A stretch of 64,000 nt of DNA from Sphingomonas sp. UV9 (GTDB lineage: Bacteria; Pseudomonadota; Alphaproteobacteria; Sphingomonadales; Sphingomonadaceae), in assembly GCF_004101245.1 (NCBI RefSeq), contig NZ_SCIN01000003.1, forward strand, positions 434,001 through 498,000. Direction: 5' to 3'. Below, in pieces: positions 28,922 through 37,330 of the stretch (positions within the stretch are counted from its first letter, which is position 1; every line of letters begins with the position of its first letter). The notes beneath the pieces were generated by a model. It made no database searches. It had not been told where the DNA came from and saw only the letters and a program-made list of their open reading frames with translations. Made by a program: the position numbers and the translations under genes.

Positions 28922-28960
28922 TCAGATCAGATCAGATCAGATCAGATCAGATCAGATCAG
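28922..28960. repeat. Pentanucleotide microsatellite (TCAGA) x7.8
   Basis: Seven perfect TCAGA units plus TCAG, 39 bases. The stop codon of the GDT1-like gene (TGA, 28952-28954 on the minus strand) lies inside it. Because the repeat begins with the last codons, changes in unit number alter only the 3' untranslated part, not the protein. Confidence 0.95.
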
Positions 28961-29518
28961 GCGCAGCGCGCCGAGCGCGAGGACGATCCCGAAGATCACG
29001 AACACGATGCCGATGGCGATGCGCAGCGGCCTCAGCGGCAGTTTCAGCCATGCGGCCTCGCCCATCAGTGCGGCGGGGACGATCACAACCAGCGAGCCGA
29101 TCGTCGCACCGATCGCGGCGAGGGCAGGAACGGGCGTCCGAGCGGCGAGCGTCAGGACGATGAACTGCACGCCGTCGCCGAATGCCAGGATGAAGAGGCC
29201 GAGCAATGCCGTGGCGGTCGCGCCGATCCGCCAGCGATCGAGCCGGTCGGGTGACTTGGCGGGGAAGAACGACCCGCCGCCCTGCAACAGCAGCGCGAGC
29301 GCCAGCATGAGGTGTTGCGCGTTGGGCGCGAGCTTGGGGCCGATCACGGCGCCTATTGCGGCGGCGAGACCGCTCGCGGCGAGCAGCGCGAGCGCCGCCA
29401 TCGCGATGACGAGCCCCGGCCTGCCGTGACGGTCCGACAGCATCGCGGCCAGCCATGCGGTGCGATCGCCGACCTGCGCCAGCGCCGCCGCGACGAGCGC
29501 CGCCATCAAGGCGTCCAT
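28952..29518 (-). CDS. GDT1/TMEM165 (UPF0016)-like membrane protein with altered cation motifs
   Basis: 188 residues, about six hydrophobic helices in two related halves. The family's two cation-binding motifs are E-x-G-D-K/R-T/S. Here the first reads AQVGDRTAWLAAMLSDR and the second AFGDGVQFIVLTLAAR, so the Glu is replaced in both and Lys/Thr is lost in the second. GDT1 proteins move Mn2+ or Ca2+ out of the cytoplasm; activity of this copy is doubtful. The last codon ends in the TCAGA array. It is 3 bases from the preceding hypothetical gene, a likely operon. Confidence 0.75.
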   Translation of the reverse strand: MDALMAALVAAALAQVGDRTAWLAAMLSDRHGRPGLVIAMAALALLAASGLAAAIGAVIGPKLAPNAQHLMLALALLLQGGGSFFPAKSPDRLDRWRIGATATALLGLFILAFGDGVQFIVLTLAARTPVPALAAIGATIGSLVVIVPAALMGEAAWLKLPLRPLRIAIGIVFVIFGIVLALGALRLI

Positions 29519-29521
29519 GAT

Positions 29522-29869
29522 TTATCCCGCAAGGCGCACCGAACAGGCGGCGGCGAACGCGTGGCACGCCTGGACGTCCTGCCGCTCGCAACCGACCGCG
29601 TCGCGCAGGATCGCCAGCCAGCCATGGACCAGCGCGCCATGTTCGCCGCGAGACAGCGCCGAGTCGACGAAGTGTGCGACGGTGACGGCTGGGTTGAGGC
29701 CGTTGCTGTGCGCGATCACCCGGATCGCATCGATCTCGGTGGCGATGTCGCAGGGGCGGGAATAGGGGGCTCGAATGTCGATCGCGGCGATTCGCGCGGC
29801 GAGGTCGGCCTTTACCGCGATCATATCGTCGATTCGATCGATCTCGGTGACTCTCAGCGCCTGCCCCAT
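29522..29869 (-). CDS. Small protein of unknown function
   Basis: 115 residues, soluble, mainly helical, with several Cys residues (CDIATE, GCERQD, QACHAF, ACSVRL). An alternative ATG at residue 16 would shorten it. I do not recognise a family. It overlaps no other strong frame and ends 3 bases before the GDT1-like gene, so co-translation is probable. The Cys count suggests metal binding or a disulfide, but no pattern such as CxxC is present. Confidence 0.6.
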   Translation of the reverse strand: MGQALRVTEIDRIDDMIAVKADLAARIAAIDIRAPYSRPCDIATEIDAIRVIAHSNGLNPAVTVAHFVDSALSRGEHGALVHGWLAILRDAVGCERQDVQACHAFAAACSVRLAG

Positions 29870-30060
29870 GATCCCCGCTCCCTTTTGTCTGTCGACATAT
29901 AGCGCCTCGGGTAGTGAATAGCGGGTTAAATGCGGTATGTTGACCGTCCGGGAGGGCGTAAAGCTTGACTTCGTCGCAGGCGTCCGCCATGCGCCGCCCT
30001 TGATGGAGCGGCGGCGTCAGTTCGCCGCTTTCGCATTTTCAAGCCATAGGAATTGGGCTC

Positions 30061-30228
30061 ATGGCCAAGCCGACCACCGTAAAGATCAAGCTGCTCAGCA
30101 CTGCTGACACCGGCTTCTTCTACGTCACCAAGAAGAATCCCCGTACCAAGACGGAGAAGCTCTCTTTCTCGAAGTACGATCCCGTCGTGCGCAAGCATGT
30201 CGAGTTCAAGGAAGCCAAGATCAAGTAA
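30061..30228 (+). CDS. rpmG: 50S ribosomal protein L33
   Basis: 55 residues: [20 protein letters not shown], then [20 protein letters not shown] and [11 protein letters not shown]. This is the full length and standard sequence for L33 without the CxxC zinc motifs (the zinc-independent form). AGGA at 30048-30051 is a plausible ribosome site, and a strong terminator follows 43 bases after the stop. A CTTGACT sequence at 29964-29970 could be the -35 of its promoter, but no clear -10 goes with it. Confidence 0.97.
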   Translation: MAKPTTVKIKLLSTADTGFFYVTKKNPRTKTEKLSFSKYDPVVRKHVEFKEAKIK

Positions 30229-30270
30229 TCCGGTCGGCGGTTTCGACCGTCGTCTGATTGCAGCGATCCG

Positions 30271-30299
30271 AAAAGCCGCGGGCAGCCCCCGCGGCTTTT
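30271..30299 (+). terminator. Rho-independent terminator after rpmG
   Basis: AAAAGCCGCGGG pairs exactly with CCCGCGGCTTTT across a 5-base loop. The run of T on the right arm ends transcription on the plus strand and the run of A on the left would serve the minus strand, so it is bidirectional. Confidence 0.9.
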
Positions 30300-30324
30300 G
30301 GCGTTGGTGGTTCAGTTCCTATGC

Positions 30325-30407
30325 CCGTCATCCCAGCGAAAGCTGGGTTCTCCCGCCGCGGGGGCGCGCCTGAAACGGGGAGACCCCAGCTTTCGCTGGG
30401 GTGACGG
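30325..30407. repeat. Element E, copy 2
   Basis: Arms CCGTCATCCCAGCGAAAGCT and AGCTTTCGCTGGGGTGACGG around a ~40-base spacer. With element D (30446-30598) and the rpmG terminator it fills the 447-base gap between rpmG and divK; no gene is seen there. Confidence 0.8.
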
Positions 30408-30445
30408 GGTGGTTGCTTCTTCCTCCAGCCGTCCGCTCGTCCCCT

Positions 30446-30598
30446 CCCGTTCGTCCTGAGTAGCTGTCGAGTAGTCGCCAAAGGCGGCGTATCGAGACGG
30501 CGAATCGAAGGACTGGTTGGCGCGTGGAACCCATGCTTCGATACGCGCCCTCGATACGCTGCTGGCGCAGCTACTCGGTCGCTACTCAGCACGAGCGG
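30446..30598. repeat. Element D, copy 1 (long form)
   Basis: Begins CGTTCGTCCTGAGTAGCTG and ends with a diverged complement (CTACTCAGCACGAGCGG). Inside are a second pair, GGCGGCGTATCGAGACGG and CCTCGATACGCTGCTGG, and a central CGATACGCGCC. The nested pairing could fold into a large cruciform. The other copy is at 40952-41071. Confidence 0.75.
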
Positions 30599-30675
30599 GT
30601 TTGGGGTCAACGCGCTGGAGCGGCGTGTGCGGACGGCGCAGTTCGGGATCAGCGGGTGGCGAGACGTACCCTACC

Positions 30676-31038
30676 TCAAACCAAAGCCCCGACCGCATCC
30701 ATGAACCGCGCCAGGCTGATCGGCTTGGAGACATACGAATCCGCCCCCGCCGCGCGGATTCGCTCCTCGTCCTCGCGCCCCGCATATGCCGTCACCGCCA
30801 TCACCGGGATCGCCTTGAGCGCCTCGTCGGCCTTCAGTTCTAGGATGATCTCGTACCCCGTGACATGCGGCATCTGGATGTCCATGATGATCAGGTCGGG
30901 CGTGAAATCGCGCGCCCGCGCAACGGCTTCGCGGCCATCGCGCACGGGTTCGACGGCGAACTGGTGCGCGCGCAGCAGATCGCAGAATAGTTTGAGGTTC
31001 AGTTCGTTGTCCTCGACAACGAGCACCTTCTTTGTCAC
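30676..31038 (-). CDS. divK: Single-domain response regulator, DivK-like
   Basis: 120 residues, a receiver domain alone. MTKKVLVVEDNELNLKLFCDLL supplies the acidic pocket (ED), the phosphorylated Asp is in DLIIMDIQMPHVTGYE, the switch Thr is in MAVTAYAG and the Lys in YVSKPISLARF. NELNLKLF and the overall sequence match DivK, the polarity and cell-cycle regulator that tunes the DivJ/PleC-CckA-CtrA pathway in alphaproteobacteria. No pleD follows it as in Caulobacter; the next gene is divergent. Confidence 0.9.
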   Translation of the reverse strand: MTKKVLVVEDNELNLKLFCDLLRAHQFAVEPVRDGREAVARARDFTPDLIIMDIQMPHVTGYEIILELKADEALKAIPVMAVTAYAGREDEERIRAAGADSYVSKPISLARFMDAVGALV

Positions 31039-31074
31039 CGCCGCACCTTATCCGGAAAGAGGGCACGATAGGCA

Positions 31075-31359
31075 ATGCGCGACCGCGATTCAAACGAAGA
31101 CGCCGAAGCGCTCGCCTTGCGCGCGCTGGTATGGACCCTGGTCGAGCCCGACCGGGCGATGCGACTGTTGTCGGTGACCGGCCTGGAGCCGCATGACCTG
31201 CGCGCACGGGCGAGCGATCCGACGGTGCTGTCCGCGGCGCTCGGCTTCCTCGAAAACCACGAGCCCGACCTGATCGCATGCGCCGAATCGCTCGGCGTGA
31301 AGCCCGAGGCGCTGGTCCGCGCCCATGCCAAACTGGATCAGGGGGAGCTTGAAGCATGA
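31075..31359 (+). CDS. DUF3572-type small protein
   Basis: 94 residues, all-helical: SNEDAEALALRALVWTL, then RLLSVTGLEPHDLRARA and LGFLENHEPDLIACAESLGV. These are the features of DUF3572, a short alphaproteobacterial family with no known function and often found near divK. It is divergent from divK (36 bases between starts) and overlaps the HAD gene by 4 bases (ATGA), so the two are translationally coupled. Confidence 0.8.
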   Translation: MRDRDSNEDAEALALRALVWTLVEPDRAMRLLSVTGLEPHDLRARASDPTVLSAALGFLENHEPDLIACAESLGVKPEALVRAHAKLDQGELEA

Positions 31360-31982
31360 GGCCGTTGCTGATCAGCGATTGCGACGAAGTGCTGTTGCAC
31401 ATGGTCAAGCATTTCGGGGTCTGGCTCGACGAGCGCCACGATATCGACTTCGCGATCCAGCACGGCGATTTCTCGACCGCGATGACGCGCCGCGATGGCG
31501 GCCCGCCGCCGTCGCGCGAGGATATGTGGGCGATGCTGAGCGAGTTCTTCCCGGGTGAAATGCATCGCCAGACCTTGGTGCCGCACGCGGTCGAAGCGCT
31601 GGAGCGGCTGGCGCAGGTAGCGGACATCGTCATCCTCACCAACCTGCAGGACGAATGTCGCCAGCCGCGGATCGACCAGCTCGCGAAGTTCGGCATCGCC
31701 CACCGGGTGGAGTGCAACCAAGGCGGCAAGGGGACGCCGGTGGCGCGACTGGTCGAGGAATATGGGGCGCCAGTCACCGTGTTCGTGGACGATCTCGCGG
31801 TGCATCACGAGTCGGTCGCGAAGCACGCGCCGGGGGTGCATCGGCTGCACATGGTCTCGGAGCCGACGCTCGCGGTGACGGTCCCGAAAGCGGACCACGC
31901 CCATGCGCGAATCGACGATTGGCGCGAAGCCGCGGACTGGATCGCCGCGCGGTTCGAAACGGGCGTGGCTGCGGACGCCTGA
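31356..31982 (+). CDS. HAD-superfamily hydrolase
   Basis: 208 residues. The nucleophile motif is LISDCDEVLL (DxD), motif II is VILTNLQDE and the late acidic motif is VFVDDLAVHHESV. The cap between residues ~20 and 90 is small and helical. HAD enzymes of this type are small-molecule phosphatases; the substrate cannot be told. Start overlaps the stop of the DUF3572 gene. Confidence 0.85.
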   Translation: MRPLLISDCDEVLLHMVKHFGVWLDERHDIDFAIQHGDFSTAMTRRDGGPPPSREDMWAMLSEFFPGEMHRQTLVPHAVEALERLAQVADIVILTNLQDECRQPRIDQLAKFGIAHRVECNQGGKGTPVARLVEEYGAPVTVFVDDLAVHHESVAKHAPGVHRLHMVSEPTLAVTVPKADHAHARIDDWREAADWIAARFETGVAADA

Positions 31983-31992
31983 CCGCCTCGAT

Positions 31993-32012
31993 CCTCCCCC
32001 TGCAGGGAAGGA
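31993..32012. repeat. Remnant of element A (outer palindrome only)
   Basis: CCTCCCCCTGCAGGGAAGGA is the end palindrome of element A without modules or second arm. It follows the HAD gene stop by 10 bases, the usual position of the full element. Confidence 0.5.
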
Positions 32013-32094
32013 TTGAACGAAAGTCGGTTCGAACCAAGGGGCTTAGCGGAGGGGCCACTTGACCCATCCCCCACCCCTGTGGTGATACCCCGTC

Positions 32095-32559
32095 ATGACC
32101 GATCGTATCGACCGCAAGCTCGAAGAGCTGGGCCTCACCCTTCCGCAGGCTGCCGCGCCCGTCGCCGCCTATGTCCCGACCGTGCTGGCGAACGGCATGC
32201 TCCACATCTCGGGCCAGTTGCCGTTCAAGGACGGCGCGCTCGTCAAGGGCCGCGTCGGCGACGACGTGTCGCGCGAAGACGCGCAGGAGGCGGCCAAGCT
32301 CTGCGGGCTCATGCTCGTCGCGCAGATGAAAGCGGCGCTGGGTACGCTCGGCCGTGTCGAGCGGATCGTGAAGCTCGGCGTGTTCGTCAACTCGACCGGC
32401 GACTTCACCGATCAGGCGAAGGTCGCCAACGGCGCGTCGGAGCTGATGGTCGACCTGTTCGGCGATAGCGGCAAGCACGCGCGCTCGGCGGTCGGCGTTG
32501 CCGTCCTCCCGCTCGGTGCGGCGGTCGAGATCGACGCGATCGTGCAGGTTTCCGCCTGA
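32095..32559 (+). CDS. RidA/YjgF-family protein
   Basis: 154 residues. MTDRIDRKLEELGLTLPQAAAP and GMLHISGQLPFKDG open the domain; LGRVERIVKLGVFVNST and SAVGVAVLPLGAAVEIDAI close it. This is the longer subgroup, lacking the exact catalytic Arg context (typically RxxxxxxLP) of classical RidA; an Arg is present in KHARSAVGVAVLPLG. RidA hydrolyses reactive enamine/imine intermediates from PLP enzymes. The GNAT-like gene follows 41 bases later. Confidence 0.88.
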   Translation: MTDRIDRKLEELGLTLPQAAAPVAAYVPTVLANGMLHISGQLPFKDGALVKGRVGDDVSREDAQEAAKLCGLMLVAQMKAALGTLGRVERIVKLGVFVNSTGDFTDQAKVANGASELMVDLFGDSGKHARSAVGVAVLPLGAAVEIDAIVQVSA

Positions 32560-32600
32560 CCACCTTGGAGGCGCGCCCCGGCGTCTCTACCTAGACGGTA

Positions 32601-33734
32601 ATGAACGCCGTCACCGCTCGCATCGCCCAAGGTGTCTCCTCGATCGCGGCCGAGGATTGGGACGCCTGCGCCGGCAGTGCCAACCCGTTTGTCGGCCACG
32701 CCTTCCTCTCCGCGCTCGAAGCGTCGAAAAGCGTCGGCGGCCGCTCGGGCTGGCAGGCACTGCCGGTCGTGGTCGACGGGCCCGACGGCAAGCCCGCGGC
32801 GATCGCGCCCGCCTATGCCAAGAGCCACAGCCAAGGCGAATACGTCTTCGATCAGGGCTGGGCCGACGCGTGGGAACGGGCAGGAGGGCAATATTATCCC
32901 AAGCTCCAGATCGCCGCGCCGTTCAGCCCTGTCCCGGGCCCACGCCTGTTGCTCGGCGATCGCAACCAGGCCCCCGCGCTCATCGCCGCACTGGAAGCGG
33001 TGACCGACCAGAGCGGGCTGTCCTCCGCGCACGCCACCTTCATCGACCCCGACGAAGTGGTGCTATTCGAGTCCGCAGGCTGGCTGATCCGCCAGGGCAC
33101 GCAGTTCCATTGGAAGAACGACGGGTACGCCAGCTTCGACGACTTCCTCGCCGTCCTCGCCAGCCGCAAGCGCAAGGCGATCCGCAAGGAGCGCGCCGCT
33201 GCCGTCGAAGGGCTGACTATCCGCCACCTCACCGGCGCCGAGATCACGTCCGAGCATTGGGACGCGTTCTGGGTGTTCTATCAGGACACCGGCGCCCGCA
33301 AATGGGGCCAGCCCTACCTGACGCGCGCATTCTTCGACCAGATCGGCGAGACGATGGGCGACCAGATCCTGTTGATCCTTGCCGAGCGTGACGATGTGCC
33401 GATTGCGGGCGCGCTCAACCTGATCGGCGCGGACACGCTCTACGGCCGCTATTGGGGCGCGACCGAGGAGGTGCCGTTTCTCCATTTCGAGCTCTGCTAT
33501 TACCAGGCGATCGACGCCGCCATCGCGCGAGGCTTACAGACCGTAGAGGCGGGCGCGCAGGGCGAACACAAGCTCGCCCGCGGTTACGCCCCGGTTGCGA
33601 CCTATTCCGCGCACTACATTCCTGACCCGAACTTTCGTCGCGCGATCGCCGATTATCTCGTCCGCGAACGCGAAGCCGTCGCCGAGCAGCAGGAGTATCT
33701 CGGCGAGCTTACTCCGTTCCGGCGGGGCGGCTAA
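32601..33734 (+). CDS. GNAT-fold (DUF482-type) acyltransferase-like protein
   Basis: 377 residues. WDACAGSANPFVGHAFLSALE near the N-terminus, YPKLQIAAPFSPVPGPRLL, FHWKNDGYASFDDFLAVLASRKRKAIRKER split over 160-195, and GRYWGATEEVPFLHFELCYYQ identify the DUF482 family. This family resembles FemAB-type peptidyl transferases with a GNAT fold. Members are often called peptidoglycan-related, without biochemical proof. Its 3' end overlaps that of the facing membrane-protein gene by 26 bases. Confidence 0.87.
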   Translation: MNAVTARIAQGVSSIAAEDWDACAGSANPFVGHAFLSALEASKSVGGRSGWQALPVVVDGPDGKPAAIAPAYAKSHSQGEYVFDQGWADAWERAGGQYYPKLQIAAPFSPVPGPRLLLGDRNQAPALIAALEAVTDQSGLSSAHATFIDPDEVVLFESAGWLIRQGTQFHWKNDGYASFDDFLAVLASRKRKAIRKERAAAVEGLTIRHLTGAEITSEHWDAFWVFYQDTGARKWGQPYLTRAFFDQIGETMGDQILLILAERDDVPIAGALNLIGADTLYGRYWGATEEVPFLHFELCYYQAIDAAIARGLQTVEAGAQGEHKLARGYAPVATYSAHYIPDPNFRRAIADYLVREREAVAEQQEYLGELTPFRRGG

Positions 33735-35295
33735 GGGGTCGGTTGACCCGGTATAGCAGGCTGGTCTCGTCGCGGCGGATCAGCGTCAGGTCACGCACCA
33801 GCGCCGGATCGAACTTCGGCGGATGAATCAGCCAGACATAATCGAACGCATCGCGCGGGAATTTCTCCAGCGCCATCGAGATCGGCCGCCAGAACTGTCC
33901 GCGGCACTTGATGTCGCTGACGATCTCCGACGGATCATGCGCAAAGCCGCGCGCCGCCGCGTAGTTCGTCGTCAGCAACTGCGCACCGGCCATCGACCAT
34001 TGGTCGTTGGTGAACGCGAGCCGCCGCTCTAGCAGCAACGCCGGGACATGCTCCAGCCGCGAATACGCCCAATCGTCGCGACACCGCCGCCCGACGAACG
34101 ACACGACGCGAGCCCGCTCGGGCACCGTATCGATCGCCGCGATCGCCTGATCGTAGCTGCGATCGTACATCAGGTAGCTGACCGTCGTCCCCGCCAGCCG
34201 CACCCCGAAGAACGCAAACCCCAGCACCGCGAGCACAGCGGCGCCGCGCAACGACAGCCCGTGCCGCGGCCGCAGCGCGATCACCGCGATCGCCAGCACG
34301 AACGGCGCCAAGCGCATGTCCGCATAGGCCGATCCGAACACGATCCGCGGCAACAGCACATAGACCAGCGCTAGGAACAGCGCCGACAGACCCAGGTTGC
34401 GGGAATATTCGATCGTCTGGTCGCGCACGCCGCGGAACAGGATCACGAACAGCACGGTGACCGATGCGATGTCGAACGCCATCCACCGATCGCGCAGGAC
34501 CATCGTGATCCAGTTCATCTTCCAGCGCCAGTTGAACCAGTCCTGCGTCTTCCCGCCGACATGATCGCCCGACCGCCACACCACCATCATCACCATCGGC
34601 AACGCGAGCGGCAGGCAGTTCAGCCCCGCCCGGACGAACGCCGAGAACCAGCCATGCGCCCAGTTCTTGGGATCGCTGTCGCGGCGGATATCGTGCTGGC
34701 GAATGAGCTCGGCGGAGAAGGCGAGCACGCCCAGCACGCCCCAGCCAAACGTATGGCACAGCCACAACAGGCACGAGATCGGCACGAAGATAATCGCGCG
34801 CAGCCGCTCGCGCTTGAGCCGCCCCAGCCGCAGCCACAGCGCAAACAGGTTGAGCGCCAGCGCCATCGCCAGCGCGAAATTCACGAATCCGAACTGGAAC
34901 GGATAACTGTAGGCAAGCGGCAAAGCGAACAGCGCGGTCGCCGGGATTCGCCCGTGAACCTCGCGTGCGATCCACAACAGGCCCGTGACGGTCAGTACCG
35001 GGATCGCCATCACGATCAGCTTCACCGCCAGCTGCAACCCGAAGATCGGCGCGAGCGGCTCGATCAAAAGGTCGATCCCGAGGTTGCCGATCATCTGCCA
35101 ATGGAAGTCATACCACTGGGAAAGCCAAGGATTTTCGCCGATCTCCAGCTGGACGCGGTAGCGCCCCATATGGCCGGGCAGGTCCACGAGCGGCGGAATC
35201 TCCGGCCACAGCAGCGGTATCATCGACGCAAGCGCGACCGCGACGACAAAGCCCCGCGTCTGCCACCAGTGCAGCTTTTCCCCCGGAATGTTCAT
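33709..35295 (-). CDS. Polytopic membrane protein, GT-C glycosyltransferase-like
   Basis: 528 residues. About ten hydrophobic segments (residues ~15-400) are followed by a ~130-residue soluble C-terminal part (YDQAIAAIDTVPERARVVSF, LIHPPKFDPALVRDLTLIRR) that should be periplasmic. The first loop has acidic residues after the first helix (PPLVDLPGHMGRYRVQLE), where GT-C enzymes hold their catalytic Asp. I cannot assign a sugar or lipid donor. The gene starts 11 bases after the stop of the next polytopic protein upstream, so they form one unit. Confidence 0.75.
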   Translation of the reverse strand: MNIPGEKLHWWQTRGFVVAVALASMIPLLWPEIPPLVDLPGHMGRYRVQLEIGENPWLSQWYDFHWQMIGNLGIDLLIEPLAPIFGLQLAVKLIVMAIPVLTVTGLLWIAREVHGRIPATALFALPLAYSYPFQFGFVNFALAMALALNLFALWLRLGRLKRERLRAIIFVPISCLLWLCHTFGWGVLGVLAFSAELIRQHDIRRDSDPKNWAHGWFSAFVRAGLNCLPLALPMVMMVVWRSGDHVGGKTQDWFNWRWKMNWITMVLRDRWMAFDIASVTVLFVILFRGVRDQTIEYSRNLGLSALFLALVYVLLPRIVFGSAYADMRLAPFVLAIAVIALRPRHGLSLRGAAVLAVLGFAFFGVRLAGTTVSYLMYDRSYDQAIAAIDTVPERARVVSFVGRRCRDDWAYSRLEHVPALLLERRLAFTNDQWSMAGAQLLTTNYAAARGFAHDPSEIVSDIKCRGQFWRPISMALEKFPRDAFDYVWLIHPPKFDPALVRDLTLIRRDETSLLYRVNRPLSRPAGTE

Positions 35296-35306
35296 ACCAT
35301 CCGACC

Positions 35307-37121
35307 CTAGGGGCGGACGGGCGTTCCAGACAAGGGTGTGCGCGATGAGTTGTTAACTCGCCATGCAAGAACCGGCGATCCGGTGATCGGCACTGGGGTC
35401 AGCCAGGCGAACCGTTCGCCGCGATCGAGCCTTGCCCACAAGCCGTTGGGCGCCTCTTCGCGATAGATATCCATTTCGATCGCACCGGGGCAGGCGACGA
35501 GATACGTCGCGCCGCTCGCCACGATTTCCGCGCGCGCTGCGGCGGGCGTATCGGTGTATCCCGCAATGACGCGGTGGAGCGCGCCGGTGTTGCGATGATA
35601 GCCGCCTGAAATCGCGTGATGATGCGTCATCGTGATGATCTCCGGCGAGACGTCGATCGGCGCAAAAAGCGTGCTCGCTGGCAGTCGCGCCAGCGCGCGG
35701 ACATCTGCGACGCTGTGGCAGGCGGGGTAGCCCGGCTTGCTGGTAGACGGATGCGACGTCGAGCCGGGTAAGGCGGCGAACAGCGCGCCGGCGACGAGAC
35801 CCGGCGAAGCTAGAAGCAGGGCGCCCGCGGTCGCCAGCGTGCGTAATGATACTGAACCGATGCGACGCGTCCGTTGCAGCATCGCCAGCAAGGCCCAGGC
35901 GCCCCCCGGAAGCGCCAGGGCGTTCGCGGTCGCACCGGTTCGCATCACCAGCAACGACAGCGCGCTCGCAAAACCGAGGATGGCGAGCAGTATCGCCCAG
36001 CGAGTTTTCACCGCGCCCTCCGCGCGACGCCAGGCGAGAACCGTCCCGATCAGCCCGACGATCGGAAAGCCGATCGTCATCGACGCCCATGCCGGCGCCT
36101 GTCGCCAGATCGGCAGGCCTTCCGCTACGTTGAGATACCAGAGACGGTAGACGAGCGGATCGAGCGTCGCGAACGGGCCGCGCAGGCAGTCGGGTGCGAT
36201 CAGTTTTATTAATGCCAGCGCGAGGGCTCCGCCGCCAACGAGGACGGCAACCCGAACGAACAGCGGGCGGTTGTCGAGAAACGTTGCGGCAATGAGCGAC
36301 GCGGCGGCGACCCCGAGTGCGGCCAGCCAAGCTGGGGAAAGCGCATCGCAGGCCTGCGCGAACATGCCGGGTCCGCGGGTCGCGATGTGCAGCGCAAGCG
36401 CGGCGACGAAGAAGGTCGCGGCAAGCGCGCGTAACAAGTTTCGGCGGTCCGGCTGCCATGCCCAGGCGAGCGCGGCGACCGCCGTGATCGCCACCGCGAT
36501 GGGAAGGCCCTCCAGCGATATCGTGACGAGGCTTGCGAGCGCCAGTCCCGCCAGCATGCCGCTCCGCGCGGTCGCCCGTCCGACCAGCAGCGTCGTCGCG
36601 GCCACCGCCAGCACGACCTGCCAGCCGTGATGATCGATCCGCAACGGCCGCATCTGATAGGCGATCGGAATCGACAGCGGCGCAAGCAACAGCGCGAGTT
36701 TCGCGCGATCCACGTCGCTCACCCGCCGCGTCAGTTCGGCCGCCAGCGCCATGAGCGCCAGCAACGTGATCAGCGGCACGACCGTCATCGCGATCCGGTT
36801 GACCGTGTCGCGTGCGAAGAACGGATCGAGCACCAGCATCGCCGCCGCGATCGGCAGGTCGACGAGGCGCGACCAGTGCATCGCGAAGTCGCCGCCGTTC
36901 AGTCGGTGCTGGCCGACGTCCCACCAGCTCTGCCCGGCAAGCCAGTCGCGCACTTCCAGCAGCCGCATCGCATCGTCGGGATCGGGAAAGCGCAGCGTCG
37001 CGATGGCGCCCGCGGAGGCTAGACAGAGAACGAGCGCGGCAAGCGACCAGCCGCCTAGGATGGTCGGCCAAAGGCTGGGGGGCTGCAGATCAGCTTCCGG
37101 GGGCGATGTCGTGTCCGTCAT
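35307..37121 (-). CDS. Polytopic membrane protein with an STT3/AglB-like DHH motif
   Basis: 604 residues. After the first helix the loop has FPDPDDAMRLLEVRDWLAGQ and later NGGDFAMHWSRLVDLP; a second loop carries MRPLRIDHHGWQ. Acidic residues in loop 1 and a DHH in loop 2 recall GT-C enzymes such as the oligosaccharyltransferases. About 12 hydrophobic segments follow, then a ~120-residue soluble end with CHSVADVRALARLP and TYLVACPG. Relatives are often labelled AcrB-like in databases, which the sequence does not support: there is no RND domain. The role may be transfer of a sugar from a polyprenyl carrier to an envelope molecule. Confidence 0.75.
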   Translation of the reverse strand: MTDTTSPPEADLQPPSLWPTILGGWSLAALVLCLASAGAIATLRFPDPDDAMRLLEVRDWLAGQSWWDVGQHRLNGGDFAMHWSRLVDLPIAAAMLVLDPFFARDTVNRIAMTVVPLITLLALMALAAELTRRVSDVDRAKLALLLAPLSIPIAYQMRPLRIDHHGWQVVLAVAATTLLVGRATARSGMLAGLALASLVTISLEGLPIAVAITAVAALAWAWQPDRRNLLRALAATFFVAALALHIATRGPGMFAQACDALSPAWLAALGVAAASLIAATFLDNRPLFVRVAVLVGGGALALALIKLIAPDCLRGPFATLDPLVYRLWYLNVAEGLPIWRQAPAWASMTIGFPIVGLIGTVLAWRRAEGAVKTRWAILLAILGFASALSLLVMRTGATANALALPGGAWALLAMLQRTRRIGSVSLRTLATAGALLLASPGLVAGALFAALPGSTSHPSTSKPGYPACHSVADVRALARLPASTLFAPIDVSPEIITMTHHHAISGGYHRNTGALHRVIAGYTDTPAAARAEIVASGATYLVACPGAIEMDIYREEAPNGLWARLDRGERFAWLTPVPITGSPVLAWRVNNSSRTPLSGTPVRP

Positions 37122-37170
37122 GTGATGTCCGTTCCAACGACTGCCCCGGCAGCCACGGCACCCCCACTTG

Positions 37171-37277
37171 CACCTCCCCGGCGGAGGCCGGGGCCCAAGT
37201 GGGGAGCGTGATCAACTAGGGGAACCCGCACGGTTACTGCGACCTTCCCAATTGGACCCCGGCCTTCGCCGGGAGGG
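37171..37277. repeat. Element F, copy 3
   Basis: Arms CACCTCCCCGGCGGAGGCCG and CCCCGGCCTTCGCCGGGAGG; CCAAGTGG and CCAATTGG boxes sit inside. It lies in the 209-base gap between two minus-strand genes. Confidence 0.7.
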
Positions 37278-37330
37278 CTTATCGGGAGTGCCCCGCACCG
37301 ATCACACCGATATGACGAAGAAACAGCCCG

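Noticed and set aside
28878..28960. CRISPR-like tandem array
   Set aside because: Units are 4 and 5 bases with no spacers; these are microsatellites.
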